DNA of 40,962 bases from Actinomycetota bacterium (GCA_963169665.1 CAUJET010000047.1:1-40962), one strand, 5' to 3'; shown: positions 32,841-40,919, numbered from the stretch's first letter. Numbers and translations: made by a program. Notes: a model not told the origin generated them from the sequence alone.

Positions 32841-34412
32841 TCAGAGGTACTCGTCGCGCAGGATGCGGCGGAGGATCTTGCCGCTCGGCGACTTCGGGAT
32901 CGTGTCGACGAAGGTGAGCTTGCGCACCTGCTTGTAGTGGGCCACCTGGCCCGCGACGAACGCCATGATGTCCGCCTCGGTCGCCTCGGCGCCCGGCTTC
33001 AGCACCACGAACGCCGAGGGGATCTCGCCCGCCTCGTCGTCGGGTGCACCGATCACCGCGGTGTCGGCGATGGCCGGGTGGGTGAGCAGCAGTGCCTCGA
33101 GTTCGGCGGGCGGCACCTGGAAGCCCTTGAACTTGATGAGCTCCTTGATCCGGTCGACCACGTACAGGTGGCCGTCGGCGTCGATGTGGCCGACGTCGCC
33201 GGTGTGCAACCAGCCGTCGGCGTCGATGGTCGCGTCGGTGGCGGCCTGGTTGTTGAGGTAGCCCTTCATCACCGCCGGACCGCGCACCCAGACCTCGCCG
33301 TCGATGTCGATGTCGAGGAACTCTCCGGTGCCCGGGTCGACGATCGCCGTCTCCATGTTGGGCACGGTCGGGCCGACCGAGCCCGGCTTGTAGCCACCCA
33401 TCGGGGTCATGTGCGACACGGGCGAGAGCTCGGTCATCCCGTAGCCCTGCACGACCTCGCACCCGAGCCGGCCCGCTGCCTCTTCGCCCACCTCGGCCGA
33501 CAGCGGAGCCGCGCCGGACATCATGTAGCGCACGCTCGACAGGTCGTACTGGTCGACGACGGGGTGCTTGGCGAGGGCGACGACGATCGGCGGGGCGACG
33601 AACGACCGCGTGATGTGGTGCGTCTGGTGGAGCTCGAGGAACTGCACGAGGTCGAAGCGGGGCATCGTCACGACGGTGCCACCGGCGGCGAGCGCCGTGT
33701 TCATGATCACCTGCATGCCATAGATGTGGAAGAACGGCAGACAGCCCATCACCACGTCGTCGGCGTCCATCTCGGCGGTGATCCGTACCTGCTCGATGTT
33801 GGCCACGAGGTTGCGATGGGTGAGCATCACACCCTTCGACAGGCCGGTCGTGCCCGACGAATAGGGAAGTGCGACCACGCTGTCGAGCGCCACCGGCACC
33901 TGTTCGGCGAGCGGCTCGCCGAACAGCGACGCGTAGTCGACGACCGACGCACCGCTGCCGGCCGAACCGGCTGGCGCACCGTCGATCACGGCGATCGTGC
34001 TGACACCGGTGTCGGCGGCCGCGGCCTGGACGACGGGGAGGATCGCGCCGACCGTGATCGCGAGCGTGGCCCCGGCGTCGTGGAACTGGTGGTGCACCTC
34101 GTCCGCGGTGTAGGTCGGGTTGATCGTCGTGATCGTCATGCCAGCGAGCGCGACCGCGTGGAACACGACGGCGTACTCGGGCGAGTTCGGCGCCATCAAC
34201 GCGACGGTGTCGCCGGTCTCGAGGCCGTGCGCGCGCAGTCCGCCGGCGAGTGCTCGCACCTGGGCGTCGAGCGCGGCGTAGGTGAGCACACGCCCGGTGG
34301 CGCCGTCGATCAGCGCCGGCTTGTCGCCGAGGTCGAGGGCGTGCCCGAGGACGTGTGCCGTGAGGAGCACATCGGGGATGTCGATCGAGGGGAACGGGCT
34401 GGCGTGGATCAC
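32841..34412 (-). CDS. AMP-forming acyl-CoA synthetase, 4-coumarate-CoA-ligase-like
   Basis: A 523-aa ANL-superfamily enzyme from GTG 34412. Motifs are the P-loop LPYSSGTTGLSKGVMLTHRN, the aromatic/Thr motif QGYGMTELSP, the hinge region DGHLYVVDRIKELIKFKGFQVPPAELE and the catalytic Lys in PKSPSGKILRRILR. It makes an acyl-CoA from a carboxylate, ATP and CoA by way of an acyl-adenylate. The substrate could be a cinnamate-type or medium/long-chain acid. Ribosome site AGGAG is 5 nt before the GTG. Confidence 0.93.
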   Translation of the reverse strand: MIHASPFPSIDIPDVLLTAHVLGHALDLGDKPALIDGATGRVLTYAALDAQVRALAGGLRAHGLETGDTVALMAPNSPEYAVVFHAVALAGMTITTINPTYTADEVHHQFHDAGATLAITVGAILPVVQAAAADTGVSTIAVIDGAPAGSAGSGASVVDYASLFGEPLAEQVPVALDSVVALPYSSGTTGLSKGVMLTHRNLVANIEQVRITAEMDADDVVMGCLPFFHIYGMQVIMNTALAAGGTVVTMPRFDLVQFLELHQTHHITRSFVAPPIVVALAKHPVVDQYDLSSVRYMMSGAAPLSAEVGEEAAGRLGCEVVQGYGMTELSPVSHMTPMGGYKPGSVGPTVPNMETAIVDPGTGEFLDIDIDGEVWVRGPAVMKGYLNNQAATDATIDADGWLHTGDVGHIDADGHLYVVDRIKELIKFKGFQVPPAELEALLLTHPAIADTAVIGAPDDEAGEIPSAFVVLKPGAEATEADIMAFVAGQVAHYKQVRKLTFVDTIPKSPSGKILRRILRDEYL

Positions 34413-34545
34413 GGATGCTCCTGGTGACGGTGCGGGCCTGGCGGGGCGGGGGTCCGACCGGCGGACAGCGTGTCAGATCCGGCGTCGGGTCGAGACATGC
34501 AGCCGGTCGGGTGGTGAGGTCCACCGCCTCGGCCGGGCCCGGGCG

Positions 34546-34551
34546 TAGCGT
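34546..34551 (+). promoter_or_regulatory. -10 box (TAGCGT) for the membrane-protein gene
   Basis: TAGCGT is followed by 6 nt and ATG 34558. Confidence 0.45.
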
Positions 34552-34557
34552 CTCGGC

Positions 34558-35106
34558 ATGCGTTGGGGTCCGGTCGTGGCGAGTGTGGTGGCGTCGCTGG
34601 CTTTGGTGGCCGCGGCGCTCACCGGCATCACCGTGGGCGAGGTCGACCAGGAGGGCACCTTCGGGATCGTGCAGCTCGACGGACTCGTCGGCGAGACGAT
34701 GCTCGTCCTCGCGGTCGCGCTCGTCGGTCTGGCCGTCGCCTTCGCACTCCGGCGGGTACCGGCGGTCGCGTTCATCGGACCGGGTCTCGTCGCGGTGATC
34801 TCGGTGTTCGTCAGCCGGGCGTCGTTGAGGTCCGACGCCGGCACGGTCACCGAGTTCATCGTCCAGCAGGGCACGGCCGACGGGATCGACAGCGCGCTCA
34901 CCGGCCTCGTGAACGGCTCTGTCGTGTCGGTGGACGTGGGGACCGCCGGCGCACTCCTCGCGATGGCCGGCGCGGCGGTGATGGTCGCCATCGGCTGGGC
35001 AGCGTTCGTCGAGCTGAGCGATCGGCGCCGGGTCGCTCGCAGCGCCACCGCCGACCCCGACGTCATCACATCGCTCACCGACCCTTCACAGGTTCCTCAC
35101 ACCTGA
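34558..35106 (+). CDS. Small integral membrane protein of unknown function
   Basis: A 182-aa protein with an N-terminal hydrophobic segment (about 5-27), two closely spaced helices (about 45-80) and another near 133-155. The loop between about 90 and 130 is polar and probably extracytoplasmic; the acidic and basic C-terminus is cytoplasmic. I recognise no family. It starts leaderless at ATG 34558 and is followed 59 bp later by the secreted repeat protein, so the two may be related in envelope function. Confidence 0.75.
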   Translation: MRWGPVVASVVASLALVAAALTGITVGEVDQEGTFGIVQLDGLVGETMLVLAVALVGLAVAFALRRVPAVAFIGPGLVAVISVFVSRASLRSDAGTVTEFIVQQGTADGIDSALTGLVNGSVVSVDVGTAGALLAMAGAAVMVAIGWAAFVELSDRRRVARSATADPDVITSLTDPSQVPHT

Positions 35107-35165
35107 GGCTCATGGTGCGTTCCGGCCGCCACCACCGGCGGACCCGAAACCCCCAGGAGCACGCG

Positions 35166-36437
35166 ATGAAGACCAAGCGGTTCACCACGCTCGCGCTGCA
35201 CGGCCTCGCGCTGTGCGGCACGATCGCCGCCACCGTTGCCGTATCCACTGGTTCGGCCGCTGCCGCGGTCCCGGTGCGCGGCACGTTCACCCCGGTCGAC
35301 CCCGTCCGGATCCTCGACACCCGCGACGGGACCGGTGTCGCCGACCAGCGCATCGGACCCCTCGGCGCCCGACAGGTCATCGAGGTCGACGTCACCGGCG
35401 TCGGTGGCGTCCCCGATTCCGGCGCAGGTGCGGTCGTGCTCAACGTGACCGTCACCGAGGCACCCGGCGAGGGCTACGTCACCGTCTACCCGTGCGGCGA
35501 CACCCGTCCGCTTGCCTCGAACGTCAACTTCCGGCGAGGCGTGAACGTCGCCAACCTGGTGACCGCCAAGGTCGGTCGCGACGGTCGGGTGTGCATGTAC
35601 GCGTCGTCGCAGACGCAGCTCGTGGCCGACCTGTCCGGCTGGTACGCGGACGACGTCGCCTCGGTGCCCGGCTTCTTCTACGAGCAGCTGACGCCGGCCC
35701 GCATCATCGACACCCGTGACGGCACCGGGCTCGGCTCGCGGGCGATCGGTCAGTTGGCCGAGGGCGAGATCCTGGCGATCACGATCCCCGGCGCCGGCGG
35801 TGTTCCGGCCGACGCAGACGTGCGCGCCGCAGCCATGAACGTCACCGTCACCGGCGCCACGCAGCCCGGATACATCACCGTGTTCCCCTGCGACCAGGAC
35901 CGACCCACGGTGTCGAATGTCAACTTCGATCCGTCGAACCCGACGATGGCGAACCTGGCGACCAGCCGCACCTCGAGCTCCGAGCAGGTGTGCTTCTACG
36001 CCTCGGTCGCCACCGATCTGGTGGTCGACATCCAGGGCTACTTCTCGCCCACCCCGAACGTCGTGTTCACCGGGCTCACCCCGGTGCGGGTGCTCGACAC
36101 CCGTGACGGCACCGGCATCGTCGGCTCACGCCCGGCACGCGCCGGTCGCGGCTCCGTCATCGAGCTGCAGGTCGCCGGCGAGAACGGGGTGCCCGCCGAC
36201 GCCAAGGCCGTGATGCTCAACGTCACGATCACCGAGGCCTCCGGCCGTGGCTACGTGACTGCCTGGCCGTGCGGACGGATCCGTCCCGTGGCCTCGTTCC
36301 TCAACTTCGTGCATGGCGTCGACCAGGCCAACCTGACGCCGGTCCGCATCGGCGACGACGGCAAGGTCTGCCTCTATGTGCACGAGGGCACCGAGGTGGT
36401 CGCCGACCTCAACGGCTTCTACACCCTGCCCGCCTGA
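35166..36437 (+). CDS. Secreted protein with three tandem DTRDGTG repeats
   Basis: A 423-aa protein with a Sec signal peptide (MKTKRF, hydrophobic core to about 29, cleavage near AAA-A-V at 33-35). The mature part is three repeats of about 120 residues (41-160, 174-293, 301-420). Each opens with PVRILDTRDGTG or a variant, continues with GVP...LNVT-T, then GY-T--PC, S-NF, AN, and closes with C-Y and V-DL-G-Y. Each repeat has two Cys (110/143, 242/276, 369/402), a likely disulfide. Such repeats are frequent in secreted actinobacterial proteins, often attached to enzymes; here they stand alone. The function is likely surface adhesion or matrix. CAGGAG precedes ATG 35166. Confidence 0.88.
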   Translation: MKTKRFTTLALHGLALCGTIAATVAVSTGSAAAAVPVRGTFTPVDPVRILDTRDGTGVADQRIGPLGARQVIEVDVTGVGGVPDSGAGAVVLNVTVTEAPGEGYVTVYPCGDTRPLASNVNFRRGVNVANLVTAKVGRDGRVCMYASSQTQLVADLSGWYADDVASVPGFFYEQLTPARIIDTRDGTGLGSRAIGQLAEGEILAITIPGAGGVPADADVRAAAMNVTVTGATQPGYITVFPCDQDRPTVSNVNFDPSNPTMANLATSRTSSSEQVCFYASVATDLVVDIQGYFSPTPNVVFTGLTPVRVLDTRDGTGIVGSRPARAGRGSVIELQVAGENGVPADAKAVMLNVTITEASGRGYVTAWPCGRIRPVASFLNFVHGVDQANLTPVRIGDDGKVCLYVHEGTEVVADLNGFYTLPA

Positions 36438-36470
36438 CACCGACCCGAGCCGGGCTCCGGTCCGACGGAC

Positions 36471-36513
36471 GCGATGAGGGATGAGTGCGCCAGCCGCACG
36501 CATCCCTCATCGC
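36471..36513. repeat. GATGAG-type palindromic repeat, copy 3
   Basis: GCGATGAGGGATG (36471-36483) and its exact reverse complement (36501-36513) enclose an inner stem GTGCG/CGCAC (36485-36489/36495-36499) with tip CCAGC. The arms match copies 1 and 2 except A to G at one position with the compensating C on the other arm. It lies downstream of the secreted repeat protein. Confidence 0.8.
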
Positions 36514-36560
36514 CGCGTTCGCGTGGGCGCTCCGACGAGAGCGACGGCGCACCGTGTGGG

Positions 36561-36566
36561 TACGGT
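36561..36566 (+). promoter_or_regulatory. -10 box (TACGGT) for the monooxygenase-like gene
   Basis: TACGGT is followed by 6 nt and ATG 36573. Confidence 0.45.
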
Positions 36567-36572
36567 CGGCGG

Positions 36573-36980
36573 ATGGCCACGATCCTCGCCCATCTCACGA
36601 TCAAGCCCGGCATGGCAGCTCGCTTCGAGGAGATCGCCGCAGAGCTCCACCGTCTCACTCACGAGCACGAGACCGACGTCCGCCGCTACGAGTACTGGCG
36701 AGGTGCCGAGGAGAACACGTACTACACACTGCTCTCGTTCGACACCTTCCTCGACTTCATCGCCCATCAGACCAGCGATCACCACGAGTCGGCCTCGCCG
36801 CAGTTGGGCGAGGTGCTCGCCGGGATCAAGCTGGAGTGGGTCGACCCGATCCAGGGATCGTCACCGCTCACGCCCACCGACGCGCAGGACGCGCCGGCCG
36901 ACGCCTCGGAACTCGTCCGCACCTACGCCCGTCGGTATGCCGCCCAGGTGGCCGACTGGTGGTTGCCGCTTCGCGACTGA
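36573..36980 (+). CDS. Antibiotic biosynthesis monooxygenase (ABM) family protein
   Basis: A 135-aa protein. The first 95 residues form a dimeric alpha/beta-barrel ABM domain: ATILAHLTIKPGMAARFEEIAAELHRLTHEHE, YEYWRGAEENTYYTLLSFDTFLDFIAHQTSDHHE. The C-terminal 40 residues are an extension of unknown role. Family members oxygenate small aromatics without cofactor or degrade haem; the activity here is not predictable. The ATG is 6 nt after TACGGT. It is convergent with the UPF0303 gene 13 bp away. Confidence 0.8.
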   Translation: MATILAHLTIKPGMAARFEEIAAELHRLTHEHETDVRRYEYWRGAEENTYYTLLSFDTFLDFIAHQTSDHHESASPQLGEVLAGIKLEWVDPIQGSSPLTPTDAQDAPADASELVRTYARRYAAQVADWWLPLRD

Positions 36981-36993
36981 GCGAACGGGTGGT

Positions 36994-37497
36994 TCAGTCG
37001 AGGGCGATCTCGTCGAGCGGCACGCCACACGCGGCCGCCAACGCCTCCACCACGAGGGCGTGATCGACCCGCTGGGGCAGTCCCGACACGGTCACCGACC
37101 CCACGCAGCCGACACCTTCGACGACGATCGGGAAGCTGCCACCGTGCGACGCGTGGTCGCGATCGGACAGGCCCATCATCTGCAGGATCGACTTCCCGTC
37201 GCGGATCGCGTGGAGGCCGACGGCGTATGAGGGCTGGTGCAGCCACTCGACCACGTTCCGCTTGCGGCGGGCCCAGTCGGCGTTGGCGGGTGACGTGCCG
37301 CGCATCGCATGCAAGAACACCGTGTCGCCGTTGAGCCTCACCTCGATCGTCACCCCGGCGTGGCGCTCCACGGCCCGCCGGCGCAAGTCGGAGCCGAGAT
37401 CCCATGCGGTCTGCTCGTCGAAGGCTCGGAACTTGAGACGCCGTTGCTGTTCGGCGATGCGGGCGATGTCACGTTCGAGGTCGTGCTGCTCGGTCAC
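36994..37497 (-). CDS. UPF0303 / haem-degrading-domain (DUF336-like) protein
   Basis: A 167-aa protein from GTG 37497. The family pattern is clear: FDEQTAWDLGSDLRRRAVER, VTIEVRLNGDTVFLHAMRGTSPANADWARRKRNVVEWLHQPSYAVG, ASHGGSFPIVVEGVGCVGSVTVSGLPQRVDHALVVEAL. This matches UPF0303/YBR137W-type proteins, which share a fold with HbpS/GlcG haem-linked proteins. Function is not established. TACCGT at 37505-37510 lies 7 nt before GTG 37497, favouring this start over GTG 37506, which overlaps that box. Confidence 0.8.
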   Translation of the reverse strand: MTEQHDLERDIARIAEQQRRLKFRAFDEQTAWDLGSDLRRRAVERHAGVTIEVRLNGDTVFLHAMRGTSPANADWARRKRNVVEWLHQPSYAVGLHAIRDGKSILQMMGLSDRDHASHGGSFPIVVEGVGCVGSVTVSGLPQRVDHALVVEALAAACGVPLDEIALD

Positions 37498-37504
37498 GCT
37501 CGCC

Positions 37505-37510
37505 ACGGTA
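37505..37510 (-). promoter_or_regulatory. -10 box (TACCGT) for the UPF0303 gene
   Basis: TACCGT on the minus strand is 7 nt before GTG 37497 and decides that start. Confidence 0.45.
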
Positions 37511-37554
37511 GGCGACCGTCGCCACGTGAGGCGACCGACGCCGGCAGGGACGAC

Positions 37555-38334
37555 TCAGTCGATGCCGACGAGCAACGGTTCGACGATTCGTTGCGGCGCT
37601 CCGGTGAGCGCGCCGAACAGGAAAGCCCGGCGGGGGAGCCAGATCGAGCGCTTGTCGCGCGCGACCCCATCGGCGGCGGCGACGGCGAGGCGCGTGGCCG
37701 ACACGTTCGGCATCAGCTGCATCCGCCGTAGGCGCGCGAATCCCTTCACGGCAGCGGGATGATCGAGGTTGGCCAGGAGGTCGGTGGGGACGGGGCCCAC
37801 CTCGAGCGTGGTGAGCTTCACGCCCGTGCCCTTCAGGTCCTGGCGCAGCACCCGGGTGCCGTGGCTGAGGCCCGCCTTCGATGCGCAGTACACGGTCATG
37901 CCGCCGAAGCCACCGTTGGCCGCCATCGACGAGATGTTCAGGATGTGCCCTCGCCGGCGGTCCCGCATGCCGGGCAGGACGAGCCGGCTCAACTGCAGCG
38001 GCACGTTGAGGTTGAGGCGGATGACGTCGTCGATCTCACGCTCGGTCGTCTCGAGGAAGTTCTTCGTGTACTCCATGCCGGCGTTGTTCACCAGGATGTC
38101 GACCGGGCCGCCCATCTCCTCCGCACGAGCGATCAGCCCGTTCACCTGCGCAGGGTCGAACAGGTCCGCCGGTAGTGCGTACCCGGACAGCTCCTTCGCC
38201 AGCGCGTCGAGCGGCCCGGCGCTGCGAGCGACCACGCTCACCCGCGCGCCGCGGGACTCGAACTCCCGCGCGATCGCTTCGCCGATGCCTCGGGAGGCGC
38301 CGGTCACCAACACGTGGCGGTCTCTGATCTCCAT
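37555..38334 (-). CDS. Short-chain dehydrogenase/reductase (SDR)
   Basis: A 259-aa classical SDR. The cofactor motif is TGASRGIGEA (11-20) with Arg residues nearby (SVVARSAG) that favour NADP. VDILVNNAGMEY, LNISSMAANGGFGGMTVYCASKAGL (catalytic Ser, Tyr and Lys) and VGPVPTDLL follow. It is similar in layout to membrane-associated acyl-chain or ketone reductases of the DHRS7/SDR-like group, with a hydrophobic C-terminus (AFLFGALTGAPQRIVEPLLVG). The frame runs on upstream, but ATG 38334 directly precedes the SDR fold. It is divergent from the next gene across a 12-bp tandem repeat. Confidence 0.9.
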   Translation of the reverse strand: MEIRDRHVLVTGASRGIGEAIAREFESRGARVSVVARSAGPLDALAKELSGYALPADLFDPAQVNGLIARAEEMGGPVDILVNNAGMEYTKNFLETTEREIDDVIRLNLNVPLQLSRLVLPGMRDRRRGHILNISSMAANGGFGGMTVYCASKAGLSHGTRVLRQDLKGTGVKLTTLEVGPVPTDLLANLDHPAAVKGFARLRRMQLMPNVSATRLAVAAADGVARDKRSIWLPRRAFLFGALTGAPQRIVEPLLVGID

Positions 38335-38370
38335 GGGGTCGTAGTGTCGCGCGCCGTGGCACCCAACCCG

Positions 38371-38406
38371 GACGACCTGCACGACGACCTGTGCGACGAC
38401 CTGCAC
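38371..38406. repeat. 12-bp tandem repeat, three copies
   Basis: GACGACCTGCAC occurs three times end to end (the second copy reads GACGACCTGTGC), in the 86-bp divergent promoter region between the SDR and the following gene. A 10-bp palindrome GGATCGATCC (38410-38419) abuts the start GTG 38421. The repeats could be phased regulator sites. Confidence 0.7.
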
Positions 38407-38420
38407 GATGGATCGATCCG

Positions 38421-39716
38421 GTGACCGAGCAGGCTGCGCTGTGGTCGAGTCCGTGGCCCGCCGAGGACGGCGGACCGCAGCGCCAGCAGGCACCGATCGC
38501 CGGTCGAACGGCCCCCGCACCGACCGGTCTCTCGCTCGGCGACGGTGCGGTCCTCCACGCCCGATCGCGGCTGGCGATGGTGTCGACGATGGTGGTGTTG
38601 CGCGAACCGGGCGAGGTCTACCTGCTGTGCCACACCGGCGGTGACGACGCGATCTCGTGGGTGGAACAGATCGACCCCGAGACTCTGGAGACGAGACGGC
38701 GGTCACCCGACCTGCCGGGAGGCCCGACATGGCCCGGCGGCCTGGCAGCGCATGCCGACGGCTCGCTGTACGTCGTGTTCGGTGCCCACGCCCACCGCCT
38801 CTCGTCCGACCTCGAGGTGCTGGCGAGCCGCGCGCTGCCGCGCCGCCGCCCGTACAACAGTTTCGTGGTGTTGCCAGACGGGTGCCTGGCCATGAAGGAC
38901 TTCGCCGGCGCCCGGCCGGGCACCGGCGGCGCCGCCCCGTCCGACGGTCTCGACGGATCTGAGCTGCTCGTGCTCCGCCCGGGGTCGCTCGAGCTCGCGG
39001 CGACGCTGGCGTTGCCGGAGGGGTCGGTGGCGCGCCTGAGCGCGGAGGGGAACACGATCTACGTCGTGGGCGACACCACGCTGTGGCGGGTGCACTGGGA
39101 CGGCGCCGGCCTCGCGCTCGACCCCGGCTTCGCGCCGCGGTATCGCACCCTGCCCGGCCAGACCTACGGGTGGGACGCCGTCATCGATGCGGGCGCGGCG
39201 TGGTTCCTCGACGACGGCGCCGGCAGCGACCGCTTCGCCGGCTCCTTCGTGGGGATCGGCACCAACGACAGCCCACTGCATCTCGTGCGGGTCGACCTCG
39301 ACTCCGGCGACGTGACGCTGACGGAGGTGTGCGGACTGCCCGGTGGGCTGGTGGCCAATCCCCCCGCCGTCGACTCGGAACGACGGATCGTCGTCGGCTA
39401 CGACAGCTCCAACGCGGTGGTGACCGCCTGGTCGTTCGACATGCCGTTCACGGCCTGCACGCAACGCTGGCAGCGCCCGCTCGCCCACGCCGCTCATCCG
39501 CTGCGGTTCCCGCCCTCGGGTCAACTCGTGTTGAACGATCACGACGCGGCGAGGGGCACCGATCAACTGGTGGTGCTCGACATCGAGTCGGGAGCCGAGT
39601 TGGGCCGTGTCGACAGCGGGAGCCCGCTGCAGTCGGTCGTGTTCGGCGCACCGGGGTGGGCGAACGACGTGTACCTCTGCTCGTTCGCCACCATCACCCG
39701 CGTCTGGGCGGCCTGA
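38421..39716 (+). CDS. Unrecognised protein, possibly beta-propeller
   Basis: A 431-aa protein from GTG 38421. It shows recurring blocks of beta-strand type about 45-60 residues long: STMVVLREPGEVYLLCHTG, HADGSLYVVFGAHAHRLSSDLEVL, NSFVVLPDGCLAMKDFAG, EGNTIYVVGDTTLWRVHWDG, LHLVRVDLDSGDVTL, ERRIVVGYDSSNAVVTAWSF, TDQLVVLDIESGAELGRVDSG. This fits a propeller of six to seven blades. No signal peptide or catalytic motif is evident, so it is likely cytosolic. I do not recognise the family. It is divergent from the SDR. Confidence 0.75.
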   Translation: MTEQAALWSSPWPAEDGGPQRQQAPIAGRTAPAPTGLSLGDGAVLHARSRLAMVSTMVVLREPGEVYLLCHTGGDDAISWVEQIDPETLETRRRSPDLPGGPTWPGGLAAHADGSLYVVFGAHAHRLSSDLEVLASRALPRRRPYNSFVVLPDGCLAMKDFAGARPGTGGAAPSDGLDGSELLVLRPGSLELAATLALPEGSVARLSAEGNTIYVVGDTTLWRVHWDGAGLALDPGFAPRYRTLPGQTYGWDAVIDAGAAWFLDDGAGSDRFAGSFVGIGTNDSPLHLVRVDLDSGDVTLTEVCGLPGGLVANPPAVDSERRIVVGYDSSNAVVTAWSFDMPFTACTQRWQRPLAHAAHPLRFPPSGQLVLNDHDAARGTDQLVVLDIESGAELGRVDSGSPLQSVVFGAPGWANDVYLCSFATITRVWAA

Positions 39717-39760
39717 CCCGGGCTCGCCGCGCCGGGCGACGCCGGGCGACTCGGGACGGA

Positions 39761-40564
39761 TCAGGTGAGCGCCAGTGCCGATCGGGTCGCGGTGTACACG
39801 GCCACGGCGACGAGCAGCCACACGAACCACTTCTGCAGCACCGACGAGTCGACCTTGCCCGCGAGCCGCCCGCCGGCCAGCACGCCACCGAGGCTGGCGA
39901 CGGTGAACGGGATGACGGTGCCCCAGTCGATCGCGCCGGCGTCGAGGCGTGAGCTCAGTGCGATCGCCGCGTTGATCGTGATGACCAGCAGCGACGTGCC
40001 GACGGCCTCGGCCATCGAGAACCGCAGCGCGAGCACCAGCGCCGGGACGATGACGAACCCGCCGCCGACACCGAAGAAGCCCGTGAGCAGACCGACGCCC
40101 GAACCGGCGAGCAGCACCTTGACGACCGTCGCCGGATCGAGATGCACCTGGGTGACCGTGACCGCCGCAGCGCCCACCGATCGCGGTGCCGACGTCGGCG
40201 CGACCGGCCGGTTGCGTCGCCACATCGCCCAGGCGGCGACGAGCATCAGGCCCGAGAAGGCGAGCAGCAGCACGTCCTGATCGACGCTGCGGTTCCAGTG
40301 CGACCCCAGCAGCGAACCGCCCACACCGGCCAGACCGAAGAGCAGACCGGGAGCGAACCGCACACGGCCGGCGCGCCAGTGCGGCACGATGCCGAGCAGT
40401 GCGCTCATCGCGACCAGAACCAGCGAGGTCGTCGTCGCCTCCTTCGGTGACTGTCCGGCGGCGTACACGAGCGCAGGGACAGCCAGGATCGAGCCGCCCC
40501 CGCCCAGCGCTCCGAGCGAGAGGCCGATGAGGAAGCCGAGGGGAGAGGCCAGCAGGGAACGCAT
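39761..40564 (-). CDS. TauE/SafE-family membrane transporter
   Basis: A 267-aa polytopic protein with two related halves. The N-terminal repeat has SPLGFLIGLSLGALGGGGSILAVPALVYAAGQSPKEATTTSLVLV, and the second has GLLTGFFGVGGGFVIVPALVLALRFSMAEAVGTSLLVITINA. These G-GGG-(F/S)-(I/V)-P-AL motifs define the sulfite/sulfonate exporter family (formerly DUF81). It starts 7 nt after the rhodanese stop, so both are likely in one operon concerned with sulfur compounds. Confidence 0.92.
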   Translation of the reverse strand: MRSLLASPLGFLIGLSLGALGGGGSILAVPALVYAAGQSPKEATTTSLVLVAMSALLGIVPHWRAGRVRFAPGLLFGLAGVGGSLLGSHWNRSVDQDVLLLAFSGLMLVAAWAMWRRNRPVAPTSAPRSVGAAAVTVTQVHLDPATVVKVLLAGSGVGLLTGFFGVGGGFVIVPALVLALRFSMAEAVGTSLLVITINAAIALSSRLDAGAIDWGTVIPFTVASLGGVLAGGRLAGKVDSSVLQKWFVWLLVAVAVYTATRSALALT

Positions 40565-40571
40565 GGTCGGC

Positions 40572-40919
40572 TCAGATCACGGCACCGGGGTTGCCGTTCA
40601 TGTTCTCGAACGGCAGACCTTCGGCCTCCCAGGCCCGCATGCCGCCGGTCATGTTGACGACGTCGTACCCCTGCTTGAGGAGCCAGGCGGTCACCTGCCC
40701 CGACCGGTTGCCCGAACGGCAGATGCAGACGATGCGTCGATCGCGGGGGACCTCGTCGAGGCGGTCCGGCAGGTCCTGCAGGGGGACATGGACCGCGCCC
40801 GCCACGCGGCCCGCCATCCACTCCTGGTACTCGCGGACGTCGAGCAGCATCGCCCCGGCGGCGAACGCCGCCTGCGCCTCGGTGGGCGTCATCGAGGGGA
40901 GGACGTCGGGGACGCTCAT
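40572..40919 (-). CDS. Rhodanese-like sulfurtransferase
   Basis: A 115-aa single-domain rhodanese: LLDVREYQEWMAGRVAGAVHVPL, then the active loop C67-RSGNRSG, and MTGGMRAWEAEGLPFE at the end. It transfers sulfane sulfur to thiol acceptors or cyanide. It starts at ATG 40919, possibly overlapping the stop of another gene (ATGA), and is followed 7 nt later by the TauE/SafE transporter, giving a sulfur-handling unit. Confidence 0.93.
   Translation of the reverse strand: MSVPDVLPSMTPTEAQAAFAAGAMLLDVREYQEWMAGRVAGAVHVPLQDLPDRLDEVPRDRRIVCICRSGNRSGQVTAWLLKQGYDVVNMTGGMRAWEAEGLPFENMNGNPGAVI

Noticed and set aside
32937..34427. 496-codon plus-strand frame opposite the acyl-CoA ligase
   Set aside because: His/Arg/Asp-rich antisense shadow without motifs.
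35166..36437. DNA-level direct repeats that might suggest a CRISPR or mobile array
   Set aside because: They are the three protein repeats of one secreted protein; repeat units are about 120 codons and diverged.
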